Of a stretch of 7,782 nt of DNA, positions 1 to 5,125 are shown piece after piece. The translations under genes and the position numbers were made by a program. The stretch lies in assembly GCA_023489025.1 (NCBI GenBank), contig JAMDCN010000150.1, positions 1 through 7,782 of the forward strand, read 5' to 3'. The DNA is from Deltaproteobacteria bacterium (lineage in GTDB: Bacteria > Desulfobacterota_E > Deferrimicrobia > Deferrimicrobiales > Deferrimicrobiaceae). How positions within the stretch are numbered: the stretch's first letter is position 1; each line of letters opens with the position of its first letter. The notes below the pieces were generated by a model. The model saw only the letters and a program-made list of their open reading frames with translations, had not been told where the DNA came from and did no database searches.

Positions 1-9
1 GCGTTTCAT
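1..9 (-). CDS. Start of a downstream minus-strand gene (3 codons only), probably export-system partner
   Basis: Reading the minus strand from position 9, ATG-AAA-CGC begins inside the stop codon of the TolC-family gene, giving the 4-nt ATGA overlap typical of translational coupling. Only Met-Lys-Arg is visible, a beginning that suits a signal peptide or N-terminal membrane anchor. Known context: outer-membrane efflux genes often precede a HlyD/AcrA-like periplasmic adaptor and an RND, ABC or MFS inner-membrane pump. The adaptor identity is inference from that gene order; nothing in three codons can prove it. Confidence 0.4.
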
Positions 10-1502
10 CTGATTTCCTTCCAGGCCAGGTTTTCGATTTCGCTGTCCTCGATCCGGATCCCGTGCCGATCGAGGAGCTCTCCGGTGCTCTTCCAGAACT
101 GGGTGACGGCGATCTGGAAGTCGGACCGTGCGCCGGAGAGGGCCTCCCGGGCGGCGGTCAGGTCCGATTCCACCTGCAGGATGTCCTTCGTGGTGGCCAG
201 CCCCACCTTGCCCCGCTTCACGTAGGAGTCGAAGCGCGCCTCCGCCAGGTCCACCCCGCGCTTTGCGACGCCGATCTGTTGTTCCCGGGTGTCCAGGTTG
301 CGGATCGCGGATCGGACATCCAGGCCGGCGGACTCTTCCAGGCTTCGGATCTGCACACGGGACTGGCCGGCGAGAAGGCGGTTTTTCGCCAGGTCGGCCT
401 CCGCGGCGTCGTTCCCCAGCGGGTAGGCCAGCTCGAGCCCGATCGACCATAAAGGGAACTTCCCGGTCCCCAAGTCGTCGACCGTGGTCCTGTAATCGGG
501 TGCCAGCGCGGTAAGTCCCGCGCTCCCCTTGAGAGAGAGGGAGGGGAGAAGGAGGTTCCTGCCGACCTTTGCGCTGAACTCCCGGCTCTTCAGGTCGGTC
601 CTCGCCTGTAGGAGGTCGGGCCGCATCGCGAGCGCGTTCCGGAGGGCATTCTCCTCCGACCGGTCGATCGCCGCTTCCGGGAAGTCCCGGGACAGCATCA
701 GCTCCGTATGGGGCGGCAGGTGAAGCAGCACAAGGAGTTTGTCGGCCTCGTCCCGGGCGTTTTTTTCCGCATCCAGGAGATCTTTTTCCCGTTGGGCGAC
801 TCCGAGCTGGGAGTCCAGCAGTTCGACGGCCGCCAGAACGCCCGCGCGGACCCGGGCCTCGTTGCCAGCGTGGATTTCCCGCGCCAAGGCAAGGGAAACC
901 TTGCGCGTCTGCAGGTTCTCCCGCGCCTTGATCACCGAGAAGTACTCGTCCCGCGTATTGCCGGCAACGGCCTGGGCCTGCACGCGCCAGTTGGCCAGCG
1001 CCGATTCCGTCGCGAAGGCGGCCACCGTGATTCCCCGTTCCGTGACTTCCCGGCCGAGTCCCTGGAGCAGCGGCTGCGAGAAGGAGAGCGTGAGGTTCGG
1101 CTGCGTGTACCGGGATAGGGGAGCCCCCAGGTTGTCCTGCCTCCAGAGGTTGGTGAAGGACGCGGTCGCCGTCGCGCCGGTGGGGAGGAGAACGTCCGTG
1201 GAGACGTTGGCGTCGAAGAACCGCACTCGGGTGGCGGAGGAGGAAAACGGGAACGTCTGGGAAGCGGGGGAGTTCGCCCCGCGGTGGTCGAGCAGGATGT
1301 CGAGGCGCGGGTTGTAGATCGCGCGTGCCCGCCTCACGTCGGTCCGCGAGATCGCCGGGTTGAACGTCAGCGCACGCAGCGAGAGGTTGTTCTCCATCGA
1401 CATCCGGACCGCGTCGTTAAGAGAGAGGGGGAGGTCCGCCGCGAGGGAGGGAAGGGATCCCGCCAGCAATGCGACGGCGAGGAACAGTCGAAAAATTGGC
1501 AA
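6..1502 (-). CDS. TolC-family outer membrane efflux protein
   Basis: An outer-membrane factor that would form the trimeric beta-barrel and periplasmic alpha-tunnel of a tripartite efflux or type I secretion system. From the chosen TTG start it is 498 aa, near the usual 420-500 aa. Residues 1-21 are a signal peptide (PIFRLFLAVALLAGSLPSLA, then ADLP). The mature protein opens with the family's 'LSLNDAVRMSMENN' helix; 'LSFSQPLLQGLGRE' is the typical first strand-to-helix turn, followed by long heptad-like helices and a second copy of the pattern around 'LPSLSLKGSAG', i.e. the two OEP repeats. I chose TTG at 1502 because GGGGAGG lies 8 nt upstream and it gives a compact signal peptide. In-frame GTG at 1559 and ATG at 1550 would give 517 or 514 aa with a long charged tail and weak ribosome sites, and they coincide with a putative -10 box. 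It is coupled by ATGA to the next minus-strand gene. Substrate unknown. Confidence 0.9.
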   Translation of the reverse strand: MPIFRLFLAVALLAGSLPSLAADLPLSLNDAVRMSMENNLSLRALTFNPAISRTDVRRARAIYNPRLDILLDHRGANSPASQTFPFSSSATRVRFFDANVSTDVLLPTGATATASFTNLWRQDNLGAPLSRYTQPNLTLSFSQPLLQGLGREVTERGITVAAFATESALANWRVQAQAVAGNTRDEYFSVIKARENLQTRKVSLALAREIHAGNEARVRAGVLAAVELLDSQLGVAQREKDLLDAEKNARDEADKLLVLLHLPPHTELMLSRDFPEAAIDRSEENALRNALAMRPDLLQARTDLKSREFSAKVGRNLLLPSLSLKGSAGLTALAPDYRTTVDDLGTGKFPLWSIGLELAYPLGNDAAEADLAKNRLLAGQSRVQIRSLEESAGLDVRSAIRNLDTREQQIGVAKRGVDLAEARFDSYVKRGKVGLATTKDILQVESDLTAAREALSGARSDFQIAVTQFWKSTGELLDRHGIRIEDSEIENLAWKEIR

Positions 1503-1510
1503 CGTAAGCG

Positions 1511-1517
1511 CCTCCCC
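1511..1517 (-). promoter_or_regulatory. Ribosome binding site that decides the efflux gene start
   Basis: On the minus strand this reads GGGGAGG, followed after 8 nt (GCGCTTAC plus G boundary) by TTG at 1502. It is the only strong Shine-Dalgarno sequence near any candidate start of the efflux gene, and supports the TTG over the upstream GTG (1559) and ATG (1550). Confidence 0.55.
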
Positions 1518-1523
1518 GGCTTC

Positions 1524-1547
1524 CCGGATGATCCGGCCAAATTTATA
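1524..1547 (-). promoter_or_regulatory. Putative -10 box and overlapping operator for the efflux gene
   Basis: Minus strand 1547-1542 reads TATAAA(T), a good -10 box, though I see no convincing -35 at 16-18 nt (the hexamer there is about GAAGTG). Just downstream, at the expected transcription start, 1524-1536 is a perfect 13-bp inverted repeat, CCGGAT-N-ATCCGG. A palindrome at +1 suits a repressor site controlling efflux. If correct, the transcript starts near 1535 with a leader of about 33 nt to the TTG. The assignment is inference from geometry. Confidence 0.35.
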
Positions 1548-1603
1548 CATTTTATTCACAAGCGCACTTCGAGTACAGAGGGGGAAACGTTTTCGGCTCC
1601 CGC

Positions 1604-1632
1604 TTTAAAGAAACCCGGGAGTGGCGTAGAAT
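1604..1632 (+). promoter_or_regulatory. Candidate sigma-70 promoter of the cyclophilin gene
   Basis: TTTAAA (1604-1609, 4 of 6 to TTGACA) and TAGAAT (1627-1632, 5 of 6 to TATAAT) are separated by exactly 17 nt. Transcription would start near 1639, leaving a leader of about 27 nt that ends in GGAGGAGG before the TTG start. It is divergent from the efflux gene promoter. Confidence 0.45.
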
Positions 1633-1665
1633 GTTTCGTCAAAACGGAATCAAACGGAGGAGGCG

Positions 1666-2256
1666 TTGAGGAAAATCATCGCGTTTTCGGCCATTTTATT
1701 ATTATCCTGCGGATTTGCCTTTGCCGCGGATCCAGTCAAAAAAGGAGGGAACCCGGTGGTTCTTCTGGAAACCAGCATGGGGAACATCAAGGTGGAGCTG
1801 TCCCCGGACAAGGCGCCGATCAGCGTCGAGAACTTTCTCCAATATGTGAAGGAAGGGCATTACGATGGCCTCATTTTCCATCGCGTCATCCGCGGTTTCA
1901 TGATCCAGGGCGGCGGGTTCGGCAAAGACATGAAGGAGAAGAGACCGGCCCACCCTCCGATCAGGAACGAAGCGGGCAACGGGCTTAAGAACGACCGTGG
2001 CACGATCGCTATGGCGCGGACCGGCGTGGTCGATTCGGCGACGGCACAGTTCTTCATCAATGTCGTGAACAACGATTTCCTGAATCATGCGAACGAAACA
2101 CCCCAGGGGTTCGGATACGCCGTGTTCGGAAAGGTGATCGAAGGGATGGACGTCGTCGACAAGATCCGGAACGTTTCCACCGGAAACGCCGGGAGGTTCC
2201 AGGATGTCCCCAAGGACCCCGTTGCGATTCTGAAAGCTTCGGTGGTCGGAGAATGA
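1666..2256 (+). CDS. Periplasmic cyclophilin-type peptidyl-prolyl cis-trans isomerase
   Basis: Catalyses cis-trans isomerisation of X-Pro bonds during folding of exported proteins. It is 196 aa with a signal peptide at residues 1-20 ([19 protein letters not shown], then ADPVKK). LLSC is a poor lipobox, so signal peptidase I cleavage after AFA is preferred, though a lipoprotein is not excluded. The single cyclophilin domain covers about residues 30-195. Active-site motifs are clear: [15 protein letters not shown] (71-85) with Arg73, Phe78 and Gln81, TAQFFINV (126-133), and [14 protein letters not shown] (154-167). The short loops match the bacterial PpiA/PpiB type. The start is TTG, with GGAGG (1656-1660) 5 nt upstream; no ATG fits the signal peptide. 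The gene has its own likely promoter and a strong hairpin after the stop, so it is probably monocistronic. Confidence 0.95.
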   Translation: MRKIIAFSAILLLSCGFAFAADPVKKGGNPVVLLETSMGNIKVELSPDKAPISVENFLQYVKEGHYDGLIFHRVIRGFMIQGGGFGKDMKEKRPAHPPIRNEAGNGLKNDRGTIAMARTGVVDSATAQFFINVVNNDFLNHANETPQGFGYAVFGKVIEGMDVVDKIRNVSTGNAGRFQDVPKDPVAILKASVVGE

Positions 2257-2280
2257 CCATGGTTCACCGCCGGTAAACGG

Positions 2281-2315
2281 AAACGCCCGGCCGGACCGAA
2301 CCCGGCCGGGCGTTT
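2281..2315 (+). terminator. Strong hairpin terminator after the cyclophilin gene
   Basis: A perfect 14-bp inverted repeat (AAACGCCCGGCCGG, loop of 7 nt, then its complement) begins 24 nt after the cyclophilin stop. The 3' arm ends in GTTT followed by CATTG, a short imperfect U tract; read on the minus strand it ends GTTTCCGTTTACC, so it may work in both directions. The left arm with two preceding G residues is identical over 16 nt to 3450-3465. Confidence 0.75.
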
Positions 2316-2359
2316 CATTGCGCATAAATCCCACTCCCGTCTCTTCCCGGCAGAGTTCG

Positions 2360-2383
2360 CTTTTGAAAAGTTGATTTCAAAAG
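2360..2383. repeat. 9-bp perfect inverted repeat, possible operator
   Basis: CTTTTGAAA, 6-nt spacer AGTTGA, then TTTCAAAAG: two exact 9-bp arms. The low GC content makes a stable terminator unlikely, so a dimeric-regulator site is the more natural reading. It lies about 200 nt before the lipoprotein start, far for a repressor but suitable for an activator or an upstream promoter. Confidence 0.4.
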
Positions 2384-2506
2384 TGAAATATACATCCCGG
2401 TTCCTATTTATCATGAATATTATCAGGAATAAATGAATCCTGTTATCTCCTTGTAAATCAATCTGATACCTCTGTTTATCTGAAATTAAAACGCAACCAT
2501 TGGCTT

Positions 2507-2521
2507 TGGCACAAGCTGTGA
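2507..2521 (+). promoter_or_regulatory. Weak sigma-54-like promoter candidate
   Basis: TTGGCAC at 2506-2512 matches the -24 element of sigma-54 promoters exactly, but the -12 part reads GTGAA where TTGCA/T is expected, so the key GC is lost. Transcription would start near 2530, about 50 nt before the lipoprotein ATG. It is noted because no sigma-70 promoter is convincing here; the call is uncertain. Confidence 0.22.
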
Positions 2522-2582
2522 ACACAAATTGGGAGAATGGAGGTTTCTCAACCTGTGGAACAGGAGGGAAAGGGAAAACAAA

Positions 2583-3032
2583 ATGACATTCAGCTGGTTT
2601 CGTCTTCCAATTGTCCTGGCGATCCTGATGGGTTTTCTTTTGATCGGATGCGGCGGCGGCGGCGAGGGGACACAGTCCCAGTCCACGAGTACCGGCACGA
2701 ATACCCAGACGCTGATGTGGGACCCGCCCCAAACCTATATGGATAACACCACAATGGATCCGTACGTGGAACTCGATTATTACGAATTTTATGTAAGCAG
2801 CGATCCGAATTTCACCGACAACGAGACGCCGGTCGCACAGGTGGCCGCGGTGACGAACGTGCTGTTGCCGGACGGGAAATCCTATCGCCAGGAGCTGACG
2901 AGCGAATTTGCATTGAGCAATCTCCTCCCGTTTACCGAGCCCAAGGCGGTCTATTACATCAGCATCCGATCGGTCGCCATCGGCGGGCTCAAGTCGAGTT
3001 TCTCGGCGCCGATTGTGTGGAATCTAACCTGA
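2583..3032 (+). CDS. Small FN3-like lipoprotein
   Basis: A 149-aa exported lipoprotein of unknown role. Residues 1-22 form a signal peptide ending in the lipobox L-I-G-C, with Cys23 the lipidation site, followed by a Gly4 stretch and a Ser/Thr/Gln-rich linker (28-43). From residue 44 the sequence looks like one fibronectin type III-type beta sandwich: TLMWDPPQTYMD, LDYYEFYVSSDPNF, a middle strand, then YYISIRSVAIGG and SAPIVWNLT at the end. Such domains usually mediate binding at the cell surface rather than catalysis. ATG at 2583 is chosen over in-frame TTG at 2529 because it gives the clean lipoprotein signal; AGGG lies 8 nt and AGGAGGG 14 nt upstream. The next gene is 26 nt away and encodes a related protein, so the two are probably co-transcribed. 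Confidence 0.8.
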   Translation: MTFSWFRLPIVLAILMGFLLIGCGGGGEGTQSQSTSTGTNTQTLMWDPPQTYMDNTTMDPYVELDYYEFYVSSDPNFTDNETPVAQVAAVTNVLLPDGKSYRQELTSEFALSNLLPFTEPKAVYYISIRSVAIGGLKSSFSAPIVWNLT

Positions 3033-3058
3033 TGTAGCAACCCGAAATGGAGACTTCG

Positions 3059-3436
3059 ATGAAAGCGACACGCAATATCCCGTTGATTGCCTTCGCACTG
3101 ATCATCGTCGTCTGCACAACTGCCGCGCAAGCGGAAACGCTCTCCTGGAACGCCGTTACCACGTATACGGACGGATCCGCCATCGGCGCTTCGGTGACGT
3201 ATACGCCGGTCTGGTCGACGAGTTCGAATCTTGCCTCTCCGGCGACGTTGGCTTCTTCCATCTCCGGGACATCGACAACCTTCAACATAACGACCGCCGC
3301 GATGCCGCGAGGCAGCACGATTTATTTGGCCGTCAAGGCAACCGTGAGCGGGGTGGATTCGGCGTTTTCATCGCCCTTGTCATGGCATGTGCCCAGCGTT
3401 TCCCCTTCGTCCCCCGCCAATTTGAGGCTTCAGTGA
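3059..3436 (+). CDS. Small secreted or periplasmic FN3-like protein
   Basis: A 125-aa exported protein of unknown role. Residues 1-25 are a signal peptide (KATRNIPLI, hydrophobic core AFALIIVVCTTA, cleavage AQA before ETLSW). The mature part is a single FN3-like beta domain: ETLSWNAVTTYTDGSAIG, a Ser/Thr-rich middle, TIYLAVKATVSG, then AFSSPLSWHVP and a Ser/Pro-rich tail. It shares the start (TLxW...TY.D) and end (S.FS.P..W) of the domain with the preceding lipoprotein, so it looks like a diverged tandem copy that lost or never had the lipobox. The ATG at 3059 is preferred over ATG at 3047, because GGAGA lies 5 nt upstream of 3059 and the signal peptide starts Met-Lys. Function may be as a soluble partner of the lipoprotein; this is inference. 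Confidence 0.72.
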   Translation: MKATRNIPLIAFALIIVVCTTAAQAETLSWNAVTTYTDGSAIGASVTYTPVWSTSSNLASPATLASSISGTSTTFNITTAAMPRGSTIYLAVKATVSGVDSAFSSPLSWHVPSVSPSSPANLRLQ

Positions 3437-3454
3437 TTTAGCGGAAAATGGAAA

Positions 3455-3482
3455 CGCCCGGCCGGTGGGGACCGGCCGGGCG
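3455..3482 (-). terminator. Hairpin terminator between convergent FN3-like and usp genes
   Basis: A perfect 12-bp stem (CGCCCGGCCGGT and complement) with a GGGG loop. On the minus strand it is followed by TTTCCATTTTCC, a T-rich tract, so it fits as the terminator of the usp gene, whose stop is about 75 nt away. On the plus strand it starts 18 nt after the FN3-like gene stop but lacks a T tract (GCATCGG follows). It may serve both. It is a near copy of the hairpin at 2281-2315. Confidence 0.65.
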
Positions 3483-3512
3483 CATCGGCGCGCCGGTGTC
3501 TGTGGGGGTGCG

Positions 3513-3529
3513 CTCCGGCAGGGCCGGAG
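3513..3529. repeat. Short GC-rich hairpin downstream of usp
   Basis: CTCCGGC, loop AGG, GCCGGAG: a perfect 7-bp stem with a 3-nt loop, 27 nt beyond the usp stop. No T tract follows on either strand, so it is more likely an mRNA 3'-end stabiliser or accessory to the terminator at 3455-3482 than a terminator itself. Confidence 0.3.
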
Positions 3530-3556
3530 GAGGGGGGACCCCCGCCCGTTGCGGCT

Positions 3557-4045
3557 TCAGCGCGCGCCTAGAAACGTTTCCGTCTCGTCGATGTGGTGCG
3601 CCACCGGGATTCTTTCCGGCTTCACCAGCATGACGGGGCGCTTGGTGGTGAGCATCACCTTCTCGGCGACGCTTCCCATGAGCGCCTTGGACAGGCCCGT
3701 GCGTCCGTGCGTGCTCATGACGAGGATGTCGACGTCCTCATCGTGCGCAAATCCGAGGATCGCGCCATCCGCGGCGCCCTCCAGGATCACGGTTCGCACC
3801 TTGATTCCTTCCTTGCCCACTCGATAGGCGATCATATTGAGGTAGGCCTTCGCCTGGGCGGCGACTTCCTGGATCGACTTTTCCTCTTCCGACCGTCCGG
3901 CCTCCGGTACCTTGGACAGGGGAACCTGAACGACCTCGAGCAGGATGAGTTCCGCGCCCGTCCCCCGGGCGATCTCGGCTGCGTGGCTGATGGCGCGTTC
4001 CGCAAGGGCGGAGCCGTCGAGCGGGACCAGGATTTTCTTGTACAT
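3557..4045 (-). CDS. Universal stress protein, UspA family
   Basis: A single-domain cytosolic Usp of 162 aa, the usual length is about 140-160. Usps are alpha/beta Rossmann-like dimers that often bind ATP and are induced by stress or starvation. Visible: N-terminal strand ILVPLDGSALAERAI with the nucleotide-contacting Asp10, central VDILVMSTHGRTGLSKALMGS (106-125), and a final strand RPVMLVKPE. The phosphate loop follows G-x2-G-x9-G-S/T except that the first Gly is Ser111 (S-T-H-G-x9-G-S), a substitution seen in many bacterial Usps; ATP binding is likely but unproven. The start is ATG at 4045 with GGAGGGAGGGG immediately upstream (GGAGG at 8 nt). A longer frame to 4183 would run through the promoter and is rejected. 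The gene is controlled by the palindromic promoter at 4094-4131. Confidence 0.93.
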   Translation of the reverse strand: MYKKILVPLDGSALAERAISHAAEIARGTGAELILLEVVQVPLSKVPEAGRSEEEKSIQEVAAQAKAYLNMIAYRVGKEGIKVRTVILEGAADGAILGFAHDEDVDILVMSTHGRTGLSKALMGSVAEKVMLTTKRPVMLVKPERIPVAHHIDETETFLGAR

Positions 4046-4093
4046 TTCCCCTCCCTCCTTTTCCGGTTGCCGGATGCGCGTTGAAGGGCGGAC

Positions 4094-4110
4094 TACTGTA
4101 TACAGTATAC
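4094..4110. promoter_or_regulatory. Palindromic operator over the usp -10 box
   Basis: TACTGTATACAGTA (4094-4107) is a perfect 14-bp palindrome, and GTATACAGTATAC (4098-4110) is a second overlapping one with a central A. Together they cover the -10 box and probable start of the usp promoter, as expected for a repressor. The core TGTATACA is reminiscent of GntR-type sites, but no regulator is encoded in the window. The half-sites resemble E. coli LexA boxes, but the spacing is too short. Confidence 0.55.
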
Positions 4111-4131
4111 AAAAATCAGGAATCGTGTCAA
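4104..4131 (-). promoter_or_regulatory. Near-consensus sigma-70 promoter of usp
   Basis: On the minus strand TTGACA (4131-4126, perfect -35) is followed after 16 nt by TATACT (4109-4104, 5 of 6). Transcription would start near 4097, giving a leader of about 50 nt that ends in the strong ribosome site. A promoter this good with an embedded palindrome suggests high expression once a repressor leaves. Confidence 0.7.
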
Positions 4132-4178
4132 CCGGAACTTCCCGCCAGGCTTTCCTTCCCCCCGATCTCCCCGGGGGG

Positions 4179-4184
4179 TACAAT
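4179..4184 (+). promoter_or_regulatory. Possible -10 box for the pseudouridine synthase gene
   Basis: TACAAT on the plus strand, 5 of 6 to consensus, with no clear -35 (the 17-nt position reads TTCCCC). The predicted start near 4190 would leave the GTG at 4190 without a leader but give GTG at 4220 a 30-nt leader with AGGGA, one reason for preferring 4220. Confidence 0.3.
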
Positions 4185-4219
4185 GCACGGTGGACTCAAA
4201 GAAAAATCAGGGAATTCCG

Positions 4220-5125
4220 GTGAGGAAAGGGCTGGCCTACACGGTTCCGCGAACGCTGGAAGGTTGTCGGCTGGACCGGTTTCTGCGGGAAGCGATGCCC
4301 GATTTGCCGGCGAAAAGCGTCCGGTTCGCGATCGAAGCCGGGGACGTCATCGTGGGTCGTGAAGAGGGGAAGAAGGGGCGTCCGCTCCGGGCCGGGGACG
4401 AGGTCGTCGTCCGGAAGATCGCGGAACGGGAGGACTGGCTTCCCGTTCCGGGAAACCTCCCGGGTGCCTCCGTCCTTTACGCCGACGCCGATGTCGCGGT
4501 GCTCGGGAAACCCGCGGATTCGCACACCGAGCCGCAGCGTCCGATGGAGAAGGGGACCCTTGCCGGGTTTCTCCGATTCCACTATCCGGGCGTGGCGGAT
4601 ATATCGAGGGAGCCGGGCCTCACGCTCCTTACGCGCCTCGACTACGCCACGAGCGGGGCGGTGCCGGCGGCGCTCACGCCGGACGCGTTCGCGTTCCTCG
4701 CAAGGGAGAGGGAGAAGGGGAGGATCGTAAAAACGTACGCCTGCCTTGTGGAAGGACGTCTGGAAAAGGAGATGTCGCTGTCCTACCTGCTGGAGACGGC
4801 GGGAGGGGAGAAGGTCAAGGTCCGGAAAGAACGGGGCGAGGAAAACCCCCTCCACTGGACGGCCGTGTCGCCGGTGCGCCGGGCGGGTGAACGCACCCTC
4901 GTTCGCGCGGTCATTTCCAAAGGGAAGCGCCACCAGATACGGGCGCACCTGGCGGCTGCGGGATTTCCGATCGTGGGGGACAGGCGTTATGGCGCGGTCC
5001 CACCGGAGGGGCAGGGGAAATGCCGGTTGATGCTGCACGCGGAGGAAGTCCGGTTCTCCCACCCGGCGACCGGAGAGCTTCTCCGGGTGGTTGCTCCCCT
5101 GCCGGCGGAATTCGAGGCTATTTGA
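4220..5125 (+). CDS. RluA-family RNA pseudouridine synthase
   Basis: Converts specific uridines in rRNA or tRNA to pseudouridine. From GTG at 4220 it is 301 aa. An S4-like RNA-binding segment covers about residues 10-65 (LEGCRLDRFLREAMP...GRPLRAGDEVVV). The catalytic domain follows: VAVLGKPADSHTEP, the active-site motif RLDYATSG with the presumed nucleophile Asp141, KTYACLVEG (171-179), and the family signature GKRHQIRAHLAAAGFPIVGDRRYG, then LMLHAEEVRFSHP. RLDYATSG is closest to the RLD-x-ATSG form known from E. coli RluA. The target base cannot be read from sequence. GTG at 4220 has AGGGA 6 nt upstream and yields the usual 'YTVPRTLEG.RLD' beginning; in-frame GTG at 4190 would add 10 residues and is the alternative. 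Its 3' end overlaps the convergent DUF4124 gene by 8 nt. Confidence 0.92.
   Translation: MRKGLAYTVPRTLEGCRLDRFLREAMPDLPAKSVRFAIEAGDVIVGREEGKKGRPLRAGDEVVVRKIAEREDWLPVPGNLPGASVLYADADVAVLGKPADSHTEPQRPMEKGTLAGFLRFHYPGVADISREPGLTLLTRLDYATSGAVPAALTPDAFAFLAREREKGRIVKTYACLVEGRLEKEMSLSYLLETAGGEKVKVRKERGEENPLHWTAVSPVRRAGERTLVRAVISKGKRHQIRAHLAAAGFPIVGDRRYGAVPPEGQGKCRLMLHAEEVRFSHPATGELLRVVAPLPAEFEAI

Larger units (their letters stand above)
2316..2582 (+). other. AT-rich non-coding leader region upstream of the FN3-like pair
   Basis: No credible gene is seen here on either strand; the only ATG-starting frames are a few codons long or lack a ribosome site. The stretch from about 2355 to 2500 is strikingly AT-rich compared with the GC-rich genes on both sides. 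It holds a 9-bp inverted repeat (2360-2383) and a weak sigma-54-like element (2507-2521), described separately. It most likely serves as the regulatory region of the lipoprotein gene that follows, and may mark acquired DNA. No good sigma-70 pair was found. Confidence 0.5.

Noticed and set aside
1284..1988. Plus-strand frame spanning the efflux gene start and part of the cyclophilin gene
   Set aside because: It crosses both strong genes and the divergent promoter region; the protein is compositionally biased and unlike any family.
2411..2434. Very short ATG frame (7 codons) in the AT-rich leader as a leader peptide
   Set aside because: No ribosome site, no regulatory codon run and no attenuator hairpin beside it.
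1702..2732. Minus-strand frames across the cyclophilin gene and the AT-rich leader
   Set aside because: They run antisense to the well-supported cyclophilin and through its terminator hairpin, with no ribosome site or recognisable motif.
3486..3495. CGGCGCGCCG palindrome between the convergent genes
   Set aside because: Too short and too common in GC-rich DNA to support a function.
4094..4107. LexA (SOS) box
   Set aside because: The half-sites TACTGTAT/ATACAGTA match E. coli LexA, but CTGT and ACAG are 2 nt apart here instead of 8, so the spacing does not fit.
4046..4183. N-terminal extension of the usp gene by 46 residues
   Set aside because: It would run through the promoter and palindrome, and the Usp fold starts exactly at the ATG at 4045, which has a strong ribosome site.
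4196..5062. Long open frame on the minus strand opposite the pseudouridine synthase
   Set aside because: The plus strand carries clear RluA motifs; the antisense product is rich in Arg, Pro and His with no domain, typical of the complement of GC-rich codons.
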